Part shown: piece by piece, positions 9,090 to 19,682 of the stretch
Layout of the letters: each line of letters opens with the position of its first letter
Numbering within the stretch: position 1 is the first letter of the stretch
Source of the DNA: Gp6-AA40 sp035293405
Lineage (GTDB): Bacteria; Acidobacteriota; Vicinamibacteria; Vicinamibacterales; UBA2999
Length of the DNA stretch: 64,000 nucleotides
NCBI GenBank assembly: GCA_035293405.1
Contig: DATDOE010000122.1
Location: 124,001-188,000, forward strand
Direction: 5' to 3'
Notes under the pieces: generated by a model
What the model was told of the DNA's origin: nothing
The model's database searches: none
What the model saw: only the letters and a program-made list of their open reading frames with translations
Position numbers and translations under genes: made by a program

Positions 9090-9371
9090 ATGTTCCGCAG
9101 CATCTGGATTCTGGCGGTGGCGATGTGCTTTGCGACGACCATGGCGTCGGCGGTCGCGTTTCGGCACGCAGCTGACCGCTCCATCACAGCGCTGATCCTG
9201 TGGGGCGTCATCGCCGTGTCACTCGCGGCTCCCCTGTTCTTACTGAGGGGAATGATGATCACGACCCTCCAGGATGAACGCACGGTATATGTCAGGGCCT
9301 TGCGGTTCATCATCCTCGTGTATCTGCCGCTGCAGAGTGCGCTGATGCTGCTAGCGTTCAACAGCCGGTAG
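9090..9371 (+). CDS. Small hypothetical membrane protein
   Basis: The 93-residue product is almost entirely hydrophobic and shows three likely transmembrane segments (about 5-23, 31-52 and 70-89), with short charged loops such as 'LQDERTVYVRA' between the second and third. No family is recognised. An 'agaggtg' ribosome-binding sequence lies 5 bases upstream of the ATG, which supports this start. It follows the exported hypothetical protein by 30 bp, and the two may act together in the envelope; that is only inference from position. Confidence 0.6.
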   Translation: MFRSIWILAVAMCFATTMASAVAFRHAADRSITALILWGVIAVSLAAPLFLLRGMMITTLQDERTVYVRALRFIILVYLPLQSALMLLAFNSR

Positions 9372-9470
9372 TCGGATGCCAGGGTTCAGGGGCAGCGCGG
9401 CGGTCGATCGGGACCGCCGCGCCGTTCGCTAGCCCGTTTCGCAGCGTTCATTTCATATGTCGCCAAGGAC

Positions 9471-10247
9471 GTGCCCATGCTTCGAAGGCCAACGCTCATC
9501 GCACTGTTCGCCACCATGGTGGCCGCTCCACTCCAGGCAGAGCTCCGCATCGAGACGCGTCACGAGACGCGCCGGATTGACGCGGCCACTCCCCAGGATC
9601 CGGTGTTGACCATGATCGGCAATCTGGCGATCGGCCAGCTGCCCACCGGCACCATTCTGACCATCGTTGGAGAACGCGGTCTCCGGGTCGAGTTCGGCTC
9701 TGCGTCGTCCGCCGGAATCCCGGCCGGCAGCGTCATGCTGCAGCGGGGCGACTCGTTCGTGATACTGAACCCGAACGACCAGACCTACTGGACCCTGCCG
9801 TCAATGGCGAGCGCCTCCGCCATCCTCAGCGGGGCCGTCCGCGCGCAGTCGTCTCAACCGACCGGGGAATTCGCAACGGTGGCCGGCGTGCGCGCCGAGC
9901 GGCGCACGTTCTTGCTGACGATGAACATCCCGCTGCCGAAGGGAGTCACCCTGCCGCCAGGGTTTCCGACGACCCTGATGTTTGAAGGCGAGAGCTGGGT
10001 GACAGATCGCTTCGCCTCATATGCGTCCGCCCTGACCGCCCCCTTGCAAGCGATCTTGCCGGGCCCGTTAGCCACTCTCGCCGCCCAGGACGGCCTGGCG
10101 GTTCGGACGATCACGCGCAGCGCCCAGTTCGGCTACGAGATCGAATCCATCGTCACGAAGCTCGAGGAGATGACAGTCGCGCCGGAGCTCTTCGAGATCC
10201 CGACTGGATACAAAGAGGTGCCCCGTCCGTCGCCGCGGCTTCCGTAG
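9471..10247 (+). CDS. Secreted DUF4412-like protein
   Basis: The 258-residue product starts with a signal peptide ending near 'APLQA'. The mature part is beta-rich. It contains 'GLRVEFGSASSAGIPAGSVM', then 'RGDSFVILNPNDQTYWTLP', which resembles DUF4412-type periplasmic proteins that carry a lolA-like fold, and a C-terminal 'FEIPTGYKEV' typical of that group. Function is unknown. An alternative ATG lies two codons downstream at 9477. The gene ends just before a 9-bp-period repeat tract that separates it from the convergent transporter gene. Confidence 0.6.
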   Translation: MPMLRRPTLIALFATMVAAPLQAELRIETRHETRRIDAATPQDPVLTMIGNLAIGQLPTGTILTIVGERGLRVEFGSASSAGIPAGSVMLQRGDSFVILNPNDQTYWTLPSMASASAILSGAVRAQSSQPTGEFATVAGVRAERRTFLLTMNIPLPKGVTLPPGFPTTLMFEGESWVTDRFASYASALTAPLQAILPGPLATLAAQDGLAVRTITRSAQFGYEIESIVTKLEEMTVAPELFEIPTGYKEVPRPSPRLP

Positions 10248-10253
10248 GCCACG

Positions 10254-10307
10254 ACTTTGTGATCTTTGTGTTCTTTGTGGCTACTTCGTCTTCGTGCCCT
10301 TCGTGGC
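10254..10307. repeat. Degenerate 9-bp tandem repeat tract
   Basis: Consecutive nonamers of the type CTTTGTGnn (then TTCGTGnnn) run between two convergent genes. The last part codes, on the minus strand, for the Thr/Lys-rich C-terminus ('RATKGTKTK') of the transporter gene. A similar tract, in a GC-richer form, occurs at 57184-57228. Confidence 0.7.
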
Positions 10308-11153
10308 GCGCGAGTCGTACACGCTCTTGACCGCCGTCGCCACGATGATCACCGCACCTCCCGCGATCGTCCACCTGCCGGGATGCTCTCCTCGAATCAA
10401 CCACGTCCACGCCGGGTTCAGGACCGGCTCGATGAGCAGCAGGAGTGACACCTCGAGGGCCGGCAGCACGCGCATCGCCGTGGTCAGAAAGACGTACGCC
10501 AAGCCAATCTGGCAGACGCCGAGATAGACGATGGTGGCCCACTCGCTCGGCGCGGCGGCGGGGAACGGCCACGCAAAAGGCATGGCAACCAGGCTCGCGA
10601 ACAAATTGCCCAGCGCGACCGCCGTCATGCCCACGCCGGACGGGCCGTCGCCGCGCTGAAGGTAGCGGAGCCCCAGCAGCGTAAAGGCCCACGTGAGGCT
10701 GCAGATCACCGCCAGCAGGTTGCCCGTGGCCGGATCCGGGGCGGTGGTCGTTGCGGGCGGCCGTCCGAGGACGCAGAGCGCCATGCCGGCTGCGACTCCG
10801 CCAAGGAACACGAAGTCGCGGCTCCGGAATCGCTCGCCGAGCACGAGCGGCCCAAGCACCAGCAAGTAGAGTGGCGCCGTCGCCTGGAGAAAGATGGCGT
10901 TGGCAGCGGTCGTGAGCTTCGTGGACAGCACGAACAGCGTGAGGGTCGCCGCGTAAACCAGCCCGGTCGCCAGCATCGGCAGGGAGACAACCAGCCGGCC
11001 CCGCACCAGCAGAATCAGCACGATCGCCGCGATCCCCGACCGCAGTGCCGATACCTGCAGTCCTGAGAAGGCCGCGGCCTTGATGCCCGCACCACCGGTT
11101 GAAAACAGCACTGCGGCGGCAAGAACCTGCAGCCGCGCCAAACCGATGTTCAC
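10281..11153 (-). CDS. DMT superfamily transporter (EamA family)
   Basis: The 290-residue hydrophobic protein has ten predicted transmembrane helices arranged as two EamA repeats, the first opening 'LQVLAAAVLFSTGGAGIKAA'. 'GERFRSRDFVFLGG' lies at the end of the first repeat and 'RGEHPGRWTIAGGAVI' in the second. Such proteins export amino acids or other metabolites; the substrate cannot be inferred. The last ten residues (Thr/Lys-rich) come from the 9-bp repeat tract, so the original C-terminus has probably been replaced or extended. The gene is divergent from the M23 peptidase gene, with a 185-bp shared upstream region. Confidence 0.88.
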   Translation of the reverse strand: MNIGLARLQVLAAAVLFSTGGAGIKAAAFSGLQVSALRSGIAAIVLILLVRGRLVVSLPMLATGLVYAATLTLFVLSTKLTTAANAIFLQATAPLYLLVLGPLVLGERFRSRDFVFLGGVAAGMALCVLGRPPATTTAPDPATGNLLAVICSLTWAFTLLGLRYLQRGDGPSGVGMTAVALGNLFASLVAMPFAWPFPAAAPSEWATIVYLGVCQIGLAYVFLTTAMRVLPALEVSLLLLIEPVLNPAWTWLIRGEHPGRWTIAGGAVIIVATAVKSVYDSRATKGTKTK

Positions 11154-11338
11154 ACGTTTGCCATATCGGTTATTCGCCCGATGATCGATCCCCGGAGACT
11201 AGCCCTTGGGATCGGTTTTGTTCCTGTGATAGGCTGATTCCTCGCGGCCTCTCCCCCCAGGCCCGAGAACCCGATAATAGTGGTGAACGAACCCGGTCCC
11301 AGCCGGGGTCGTTTGTACGGACCTTACTGACCAACCGA

Positions 11339-12280
11339 ATGGCTTCAAGGCGCTACACCATTCTCATCGCGGACCGGACGTCGGGAGTAGTCCGTCGCGT
11401 GACCCTTTCGGCGCGGCCCGCCGTGGCGGTCGCGTGCGCACTGGTGACGCTCCCGGTACTGATTGGCGTTGGAGCGGCGTGGAAGGCCAGGAGCGACGTC
11501 TCAGGCCTGTATTCGAATCAGCTGGCCCTCGAGGTCGAAAACTCCAGCTATCGGACGGCCACCGAGTCATTGTCCGGTCAAATCGAGTCGCTGCAGTCGG
11601 CGATTTCGGACTTGGGCGCTCGCGCGGCACTCGACCCGAGCCTGGCTCGGACGATGGACAAGTTGCCCGCGCTCGTGAAAGCCCGCGCCATGGGCGGCTC
11701 CGTCTCGGCCAGTCCAGCCTCCGCCAAGCAGGAATCGTCCTACGCGCGCACGCTCTCGGCGCTGTCAAATCCCGACGACACATTCGGCCTGTTGCGCACC
11801 CTGCTCGAAGGACTCGAGTCCCGGTTGCAGTCGGTTCGCAGCAACGTGGAAAAGCGCAACGCGCTGGCGGCTGCCACGCCGTCGATCTGGCCGGCCCGCG
11901 GATGGCTGACCTCCACCATGGGACCGCGGACCGATCCGGTGACTGGTGGCGCCGACTATCACAACGGCCTCGACATCGCCGGCGACAAGGGTCAGCCGGT
12001 CTACTCGACGGCCGCTGGCATCGTGACCCAGGCCGGCTACCAGGGCGCCTACGGAAACCTCATCGTCGTCGACCACGGATTCGGGCTCGAAACACGCTAC
12101 GGTCACCTCTCCGGCTTTGCCGTCCAGACGGGCGCGCATGTGAAGCGCGGCGAGATGATCGGCCGCCTCGGCGCCACCGGCCGCACCACCGGCGCTCACC
12201 TCCATTACGAGGTGATGGCCAACGGCCGCCTCCTCAATCCGCTCCAGTTGCTCACGCAGCAGAAGCCGCGCGACCGCTAA
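11339..12280 (+). CDS. Membrane-anchored M23 metallopeptidase (murein endopeptidase-like)
   Basis: The 313-residue product has an N-terminal membrane anchor (about 28-46) and a predicted coiled coil (about 55-110, 'ESLSGQIESLQSAISDL'). The C-terminal LytM/M23 domain has the zinc ligands in 'HNGLDIAG' and 'HLHYEV'. Such proteins either cut peptidoglycan cross-links or, like EnvC/NlpD, activate amidases; the intact zinc motifs favour catalysis. The start at 11339 gives 'MASRRYTILIADR', typical of relatives. An upstream in-frame ATG at 11099 overlaps the divergent transporter gene and encodes no recognisable sequence. secA follows 91 bp downstream. Confidence 0.88.
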   Translation: MASRRYTILIADRTSGVVRRVTLSARPAVAVACALVTLPVLIGVGAAWKARSDVSGLYSNQLALEVENSSYRTATESLSGQIESLQSAISDLGARAALDPSLARTMDKLPALVKARAMGGSVSASPASAKQESSYARTLSALSNPDDTFGLLRTLLEGLESRLQSVRSNVEKRNALAAATPSIWPARGWLTSTMGPRTDPVTGGADYHNGLDIAGDKGQPVYSTAAGIVTQAGYQGAYGNLIVVDHGFGLETRYGHLSGFAVQTGAHVKRGEMIGRLGATGRTTGAHLHYEVMANGRLLNPLQLLTQQKPRDR

Positions 12281-12312
12281 GTCCCTCACAATCCGTGGTT
12301 TCCTTGCCGATC

Positions 12313-12332
12313 TTGTAGCCCCCCGGCTACAA
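12313..12332. terminator. Perfect 8-bp hairpin between M23 peptidase gene and secA
   Basis: TTGTAGCC and GGCTACAA pair perfectly around a CCCC loop. There is no T-run on either side, so it is a weak candidate for an intrinsic terminator. It could equally be a processing or regulatory hairpin in the secA leader. Confidence 0.35.
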
Positions 12333-12350
12333 TCGGTAGATATTCCTTCG

Positions 12351-12371
12351 TAGTCAGCTCTCTCCATACGC

Positions 12372-12372
<1 letters not shown>
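12351..12372 (+). repeat. 22-bp motif in the secA leader (copy of 9057-9078)
   Basis: The motif ends on the A of the secA ATG, where a ribosome-binding site would normally lie, and no purine-rich Shine-Dalgarno sequence is seen. The second copy (20 of 22 identical) precedes a small membrane protein gene. This is the only such pair I noticed in the window. Confidence 0.5.
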
Positions 12373-15287
<2,915 letters not shown>

Positions 15288-15288
15288 G

Positions 15289-16812
15289 ATGGAACTGAAA
15301 TCCGCGACCCTGTCGCTCACCGGGAATGAGATCGGTATCGCGACGGCCTTGACCTTCGACGACGTCCTGCTGGTGCCGCAGCATTCGACCGTGCTGCCGT
15401 CACAGGTGGACGTCTCTACGCGGCTGACCCGGAACATCCGGCTGAACGTGCCGGTCGTCAGCGCGGCGATGGATACCGTGACTGAATCGGAGCTGGCCAT
15501 TGCGATGGCGCAACTGGGCGGCCTTGGCATCATCCATAAGAACCTGCAGATTCCCGAACAGGCCGCTGAAGTCGACCGCGTCAAGCGATCGGAGAGCGGG
15601 ATGATCGTCAACCCGATCACGCTCTCACCGTCGAATCGGATCTTCGAGGCGCTCGACCTGATGAAGAACTACCGGATTTCCGGGGTGCCGATCACCGAGG
15701 ACGGGAGCAAGGAAGGACGGCTCGTCGGGATTCTGACCAATCGCGACCTGCGCTTCGAGACCAACGTGAACCGCCAGATCGCCGAGGTGATGACGAAGGA
15801 CCAGCTCTTCACCGTCCCCGTCGGCACCACGCTCGATGAGGCGCGCGCCATCCTGCACAAGCACAAGGTCGAGAAGCTGCTCGTCGTGGACAAGGACTTC
15901 CGCCTGAAGGGCCTGATTACCGTCAAGGACATCCAGAAGGGCATCAAGTATCCGAACGCGTGCAAGGACGCGCTGGGCCGCTTGCGGTGCGGCGCGGCGA
16001 TCGGGGTCTCGAAGGATTCCCTGGAGCGCGCCGCCGCGCTGGTGTCAGCCGGCGTCGATGTGCTCATCGTGGACACGGCCCACGGTCACAACCAGGACGT
16101 CATCGACATGGTGGCGCGCATCAGGCGCGAGTTCCCCAACACCGATCTCGTCGCGGGTAACGTGGCCACGGGTGAAGCCACCGAAGCGCTCATCGGTTCT
16201 GGCGTGGATGCGGTGAAAGTGGGAATCGGCGCCGGGTCGATCTGCACCACACGCATGGTGGCTGGGATCGGTGTGCCGATGATTACGTCGATCCTCGAGT
16301 GCTCGACGGTGGCGGCGGCTCGCAATGTGCCAGTGATCGCCGACGGCGGCATCCGCTACTCCGGCGACATCGTCAAGGCGCTGGCCTGCGGTGCCAGCTC
16401 CATCGTGAGCGGGAACCTGTTTGCCGGCACGGACGAGAGTCCGGGCGAGCTGATCCTCTTCCAGGGCCGCACCTACAAGGAGTATCGCGGGATGGGCTCC
16501 ATCGGGGCGATGCGCCGTGGCAGCCGGGACCGGTACTTCCAGGACGAGTTCGACCTCGAGGGCGGCAGCACCGCGGGCAAGCTGGTGCCCGAAGGCATCG
16601 AGGGACGCGTCGCGCACAAGGGGAGCGCCCAGGCGGTCATCCATCAGCTCATGGGCGGCCTGCGGGCGGGCATGGGCTACTGCGGCAGCGCGAACATTCA
16701 GGAGCTGCAGCGCAAGGCCAAGCTGATTCGGATCACGCCGGCCGGCATACGAGAGAGCCATGTGCACGACGTGACGATCACGAAGGAAGCGCCCAACTAT
16801 CGGATGGAGTAG
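15289..16812 (+). CDS. guaB: Inosine-5'-monophosphate dehydrogenase
   Basis: The 507-residue enzyme oxidises IMP to XMP with NAD+, the committed step of guanine nucleotide synthesis. The TIM barrel is interrupted by paired CBS domains (about 110-225, 'MIVNPITLSPSNRIFEAL', 'GRLVGILTNRDLRFE'). Catalytic Cys319 is in 'GAGSICTTRMVAG', and the flap motif region 'EGRVAHKGSA' is present. The ATG lies 2 bases after the secA stop, so the two genes are almost certainly cotranscribed, an unusual pairing of secretion and purine synthesis. Its 3' end meets the convergent tsaE gene at an 18-bp palindrome. Confidence 0.97.
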   Translation: MELKSATLSLTGNEIGIATALTFDDVLLVPQHSTVLPSQVDVSTRLTRNIRLNVPVVSAAMDTVTESELAIAMAQLGGLGIIHKNLQIPEQAAEVDRVKRSESGMIVNPITLSPSNRIFEALDLMKNYRISGVPITEDGSKEGRLVGILTNRDLRFETNVNRQIAEVMTKDQLFTVPVGTTLDEARAILHKHKVEKLLVVDKDFRLKGLITVKDIQKGIKYPNACKDALGRLRCGAAIGVSKDSLERAAALVSAGVDVLIVDTAHGHNQDVIDMVARIRREFPNTDLVAGNVATGEATEALIGSGVDAVKVGIGAGSICTTRMVAGIGVPMITSILECSTVAAARNVPVIADGGIRYSGDIVKALACGASSIVSGNLFAGTDESPGELILFQGRTYKEYRGMGSIGAMRRGSRDRYFQDEFDLEGGSTAGKLVPEGIEGRVAHKGSAQAVIHQLMGGLRAGMGYCGSANIQELQRKAKLIRITPAGIRESHVHDVTITKEAPNYRME

Positions 16813-16819
16813 CTTCTCT

Positions 16820-16837
16820 AGCTGGTAGCTACCAGCT
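16820..16837. terminator. Perfect 18-bp palindrome between convergent guaB and tsaE
   Basis: AGCTGGTAG is followed directly by its reverse complement. It contains the tsaE stop codon and lies 8 bp past the guaB stop, so it could form a hairpin at the ends of both transcripts. No T-run follows on either strand, which makes factor-independent termination uncertain. Confidence 0.4.
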
Positions 16838-17245
16838 GATTCGGCGCGTATGCTCATCCACGATGTCTATCGTCACGTTGCGCGCGCCGGGAAGCGCGTG
16901 CGTGAGGCGATCCGGCCACTCAATGGCCAGCACACTGTCGGCCACGCTCATCTCCTCGAGACCGAGCTCCTCGGTCGCCGCCTTCTCCAGACGATACAGA
17001 TCGGCGTGATACAGCGTGAGGCGCCCTCCTCTGTACTCGTGTACCAGCGTAAACGTGGGGCTGCTGACCTCTTCCGGATCGATACCGAGGCCGGCGGCCA
17101 GGCCACGCACGAACGCGGTCTTCCCCGCTCCGAGCGTACCGGAGAGCAGGATCACGTCGCCGGCCTTCAGCTCGGTGGCCAGCTCGCGGGCGAGCGTGGC
17201 AGTCTCTTCCTCGGAATGGGTGACCCGCGTCTGACCGGCGGTCAC
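16829..17245 (-). CDS. tsaE: tRNA threonylcarbamoyladenosine biosynthesis protein TsaE
   Basis: The 138-residue ATPase has the P-loop 'GTLGAGKTAFVRGL', then 'VSSPTFTLVHEYRGG' and 'HADLYRLE', all diagnostic for TsaE. With TsaB and TsaD it makes the t6A37 modification of ANN-decoding tRNAs in the cytoplasm. The GTG start at 17245 overlaps the nnrDE stop by 4 nt (GTGA), which fixes the start and indicates coupled translation. A longer reading from 17389 would overlap nnrDE by about 150 bp and has no family sequence there. Confidence 0.95.
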   Translation of the reverse strand: MTAGQTRVTHSEEETATLARELATELKAGDVILLSGTLGAGKTAFVRGLAAGLGIDPEEVSSPTFTLVHEYRGGRLTLYHADLYRLEKAATEELGLEEMSVADSVLAIEWPDRLTHALPGARNVTIDIVDEHTRRISW

Positions 17246-18810
17246 GACTCTTCGGCTTCGCCGCGGAGCAGGGACGCCAGTGCCTCGCCCAGATGCTCGA
17301 GGAGATCGGTGGCCATCATCGCCGCCTGCCCTTCTCGCGCCTCGGCCAGATCGCCGGCCGCGCCGTGGAGGAAGACCGCGAGCCGGCACGCCGCTTCGGC
17401 GTCGAGCAACTGTGCGAGCCAGGCGGCAATCATCCCGGTCAGCACGTCGCCGGTACCCCCGGTGGCCATGCCCGGATTGCCGGTCGGATTGATGAAGATG
17501 TGGCCGTCCGGCGTGGCGATCACGGTACGGTGTCCCTTCAACACGACGTAGACCCGATGCGTGGTGGCGAAGTTGCCAGCCACCTCGATACGGTTCGCCT
17601 GCACATCGGCGATCGACGCGCCAATCAGTCTCGCCATCTCTCCCGGGTGCGGCGTGATGATCACGTCGCGCTCTTCGCTGCCGGTGAGCCGGCCCGGATC
17701 ATCGGCCAGCACGGTGATCGCATCGGCGTCGAGCACCAGCGGACAGGTCGCGCGATCGATGAGTGCCCGCACGAATTCGGCCACACCTCGCGAGCGCCCA
17801 AGGCCGGGGCCACAGGCCACGACGTCGTGGGTCAGCTCGAGGACACGGTCCACTCCGTCCGCGATGACCAGGCCCGCGTCATCCTCGGGCAGGTCCGCGG
17901 TCATATAGGCGGGGCCCATCGACGCGATCGTGTGCAGACACGACTTCGGCGTCGCCACCGTCACCAGGCCCGCTCCCGATCGCAGCGCGCCGACGGCCGC
18001 GAGATACGCGGCGCCCGTCTTCCCCGTCGATCCGGCTACAAGGGTCAGGCGGCCGAAATCGCCCTTGTGGGAATCCGCCGCGCGGGGAGCCACCAGGCCG
18101 CGAAGCTGCTCGGGGGTGAGCAGCTCGACGTGCGGGCCCTCGAGACCCTCGATCACGTCGTGCGGGATACCGATGTCCGCGATGACCACATCGCCGGCAT
18201 AGGCTTCGCCGGGCGGCAGGACCAGGGGCAGCTTCGGCGCCGCCAGCGTCACCGTCAACGACGCGTCGATGCAATCGCCAACCAGATGGGGCGTGTCCGC
18301 CGACATCCCGCTTGGCAGGTCGACGGACACCACCGGGATCTCGGAGGCGTTCACGTCGGCAATGACCGTCTCCATCATCCCGGCCACCGGCGACCGCAGG
18401 CCGGTGCCGAAGATCGCGTCGACGATCAGCGAGCATCGCGCGATCTCGGAAAAGTGCAGCTCCCACGCCTGCTCGTCGTTGACTTCGACGACCGTGACCC
18501 CGAGCCGGCCGAGAATGTCCAGGTTGGTGCGCGCATCGCCGCGCACGTCGATGAGCGATCCGATGACGAAGACCGACGTATCGATCCCGCGCTGCAGCAG
18601 CGTGCGCGCCACCACAAAGCCATCGCCGCCGTTGTTCCCGCGCCCGCACAGCACCGCCACGCGGCCGTCGAGGCGCGATTCGTACGCCGCTTCGATCGCC
18701 GCCACGACCTGACGGCCGGCGTTCTCCATCAGGACGAGCGAAGGAATGCCAATCTCTTCGATGGTGTGACGATCGGCGTCGCGCATTTGCGCGGCATTCA
18801 GTATTCGCAT
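17242..18810 (-). CDS. nnrDE: Bifunctional NAD(P)HX epimerase / ADP-dependent NAD(P)HX dehydratase
   Basis: The 522-residue protein repairs hydrated NAD(P)H. The N-terminal half is the YjeF_N epimerase (about 1-215), with 'LVLMENAGRQV', 'VLCGRGNNGGDGFVVAR' and 'DLPSGMSAD'. The C-terminal half is the ribokinase-like dehydratase (about 225-510), with 'GSTGKTGAAYLAA', 'ITPHPGEMARL' and the 'NPTGNPGMATGGTGDVL' nucleotide-binding loop. The start at 18810 gives 'MRILNAAQMRDADR', as in relatives; four codons upstream is another ATG. The tsaE gene overlaps its stop by 4 nt. The fused form is common in bacteria. Confidence 0.96.
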   Translation of the reverse strand: MRILNAAQMRDADRHTIEEIGIPSLVLMENAGRQVVAAIEAAYESRLDGRVAVLCGRGNNGGDGFVVARTLLQRGIDTSVFVIGSLIDVRGDARTNLDILGRLGVTVVEVNDEQAWELHFSEIARCSLIVDAIFGTGLRSPVAGMMETVIADVNASEIPVVSVDLPSGMSADTPHLVGDCIDASLTVTLAAPKLPLVLPPGEAYAGDVVIADIGIPHDVIEGLEGPHVELLTPEQLRGLVAPRAADSHKGDFGRLTLVAGSTGKTGAAYLAAVGALRSGAGLVTVATPKSCLHTIASMGPAYMTADLPEDDAGLVIADGVDRVLELTHDVVACGPGLGRSRGVAEFVRALIDRATCPLVLDADAITVLADDPGRLTGSEERDVIITPHPGEMARLIGASIADVQANRIEVAGNFATTHRVYVVLKGHRTVIATPDGHIFINPTGNPGMATGGTGDVLTGMIAAWLAQLLDAEAACRLAVFLHGAAGDLAEAREGQAAMMATDLLEHLGEALASLLRGEAEES

Positions 18811-18890
18811 GAAGACGCGCACGCCAAAGCGTCCGCTCGACGAGGGCCGGTTTGCGCGGAGTGTACCACACGCGATATGGTGCCAATGAC

Positions 18891-19577
18891 ATGGCTGCCG
18901 TCGTCAACGTGAACGGCCGCATCAGCGGCGAGGGCGAAGCCGTGGTCTCGGTCTTCGACCACGGATTCCTCTACGGCGAAGGCGTGTACGAGACGCTGCG
19001 CACCTACAACCAGCGGCCGTTCCTCTTCGACCGCCACACGCGGCGGCTGCGGCGCTCGTCGCAGATGATCGCCCTCCATGTACCGCGCACGGACGAGCAA
19101 CTCGCGTCGCGCGTGCGCGAGACGATGGACGCGGCGCAGCTCGCAGGACACGAAGCCTACGTCCGCGTGATGCTCACGCGCGGCATCGGCGCGCTGACCT
19201 ATGACCTCAGCGCGACTCCCACGCCATCTCTCATTGTCATCGTGAAGGCGCACGTGCCTCCGCCGGCCGAGGCCTACGCGAAGGGCGTACGCGTGGCGAT
19301 GGTGTCGGTCGTCCGCAACCACCCGAACGCGCTCAACCCCTTGATCAAGAGCAACAACCTGATGAACAGTGCGCTGGCGATGCAGGAGGCACTGCGCCGC
19401 GGAGGGTACGAGGGCGTGATGCGCAACCATCGCGGCGAGATCGCCGAGTGCACGATGTCGAACCTCTTCGTCGTCAGCAAAGGCGTCGCGCTGACTCGGG
19501 AGCGGGCAGCCTGGGCCCGTGACCGCACAACTGCTCACCAGCTTCCGCCGCGTCGCCAGTCGATCCTGACGGGCTGA
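18891..19577 (+). pseudogene. Class IV (branched-chain type) aminotransferase, frameshifted and truncated
   Basis: The first about 200 residues are an ordinary fold-type IV PLP aminotransferase: 'VFDHGFLYGEGVYETLRTYN', the PLP-Lys region 'NPLIKSNNLMNSALAMQEA', and 'GEIAECTMSNLFVVSKGVALT'. Relatives continue for about 80 more residues, including a 'GxTR' cofactor-phosphate loop. Here the frame changes at about 19497 to 'RERAAWARDRTT' and stops at 19577. In the +1 frame from about 19501 a remnant 'SGQPGPVTAQLL' resembles the missing 'SGxLPGxTRxxLL', so a small deletion probably shifted the frame. Without the C-terminal segment the active site is incomplete. The start at 18891 ('MAAVVNVNGRISGE') is preferred over 18852. 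The gene is divergent from nnrDE. Confidence 0.65.
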
Positions 19578-19601
19578 GACGGTCCGGCTAGCAGGCCATC
19601 T

Positions 19602-19664
19602 CCAACTCCCAACTCCCAACTCCGAACCCGAGCCAACTCCCAACCAAGAACCAAGAACCACCTA
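19602..19664. repeat. 7-bp tandem repeat tract (CCAACTC and ACCAAGA units)
   Basis: Three to four CCAACTC heptamers are followed by a spacer, another CCAACTC copy and then about three ACCAAGA heptamers. The tract fills the gap between the decayed aminotransferase and the convergent gcvP stop, and belongs to the window-wide family of 7-bp-period tracts. Confidence 0.75.
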
Positions 19665-19682
19665 CCGGCTCCCAGCTACCGC

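Noticed and set aside
17293..18912. 539-codon open frame antisense to nnrDE
   Set aside because: nnrDE is certain on the other strand; the opposite frame is rich in Arg/His/Asp and lacks any motif.
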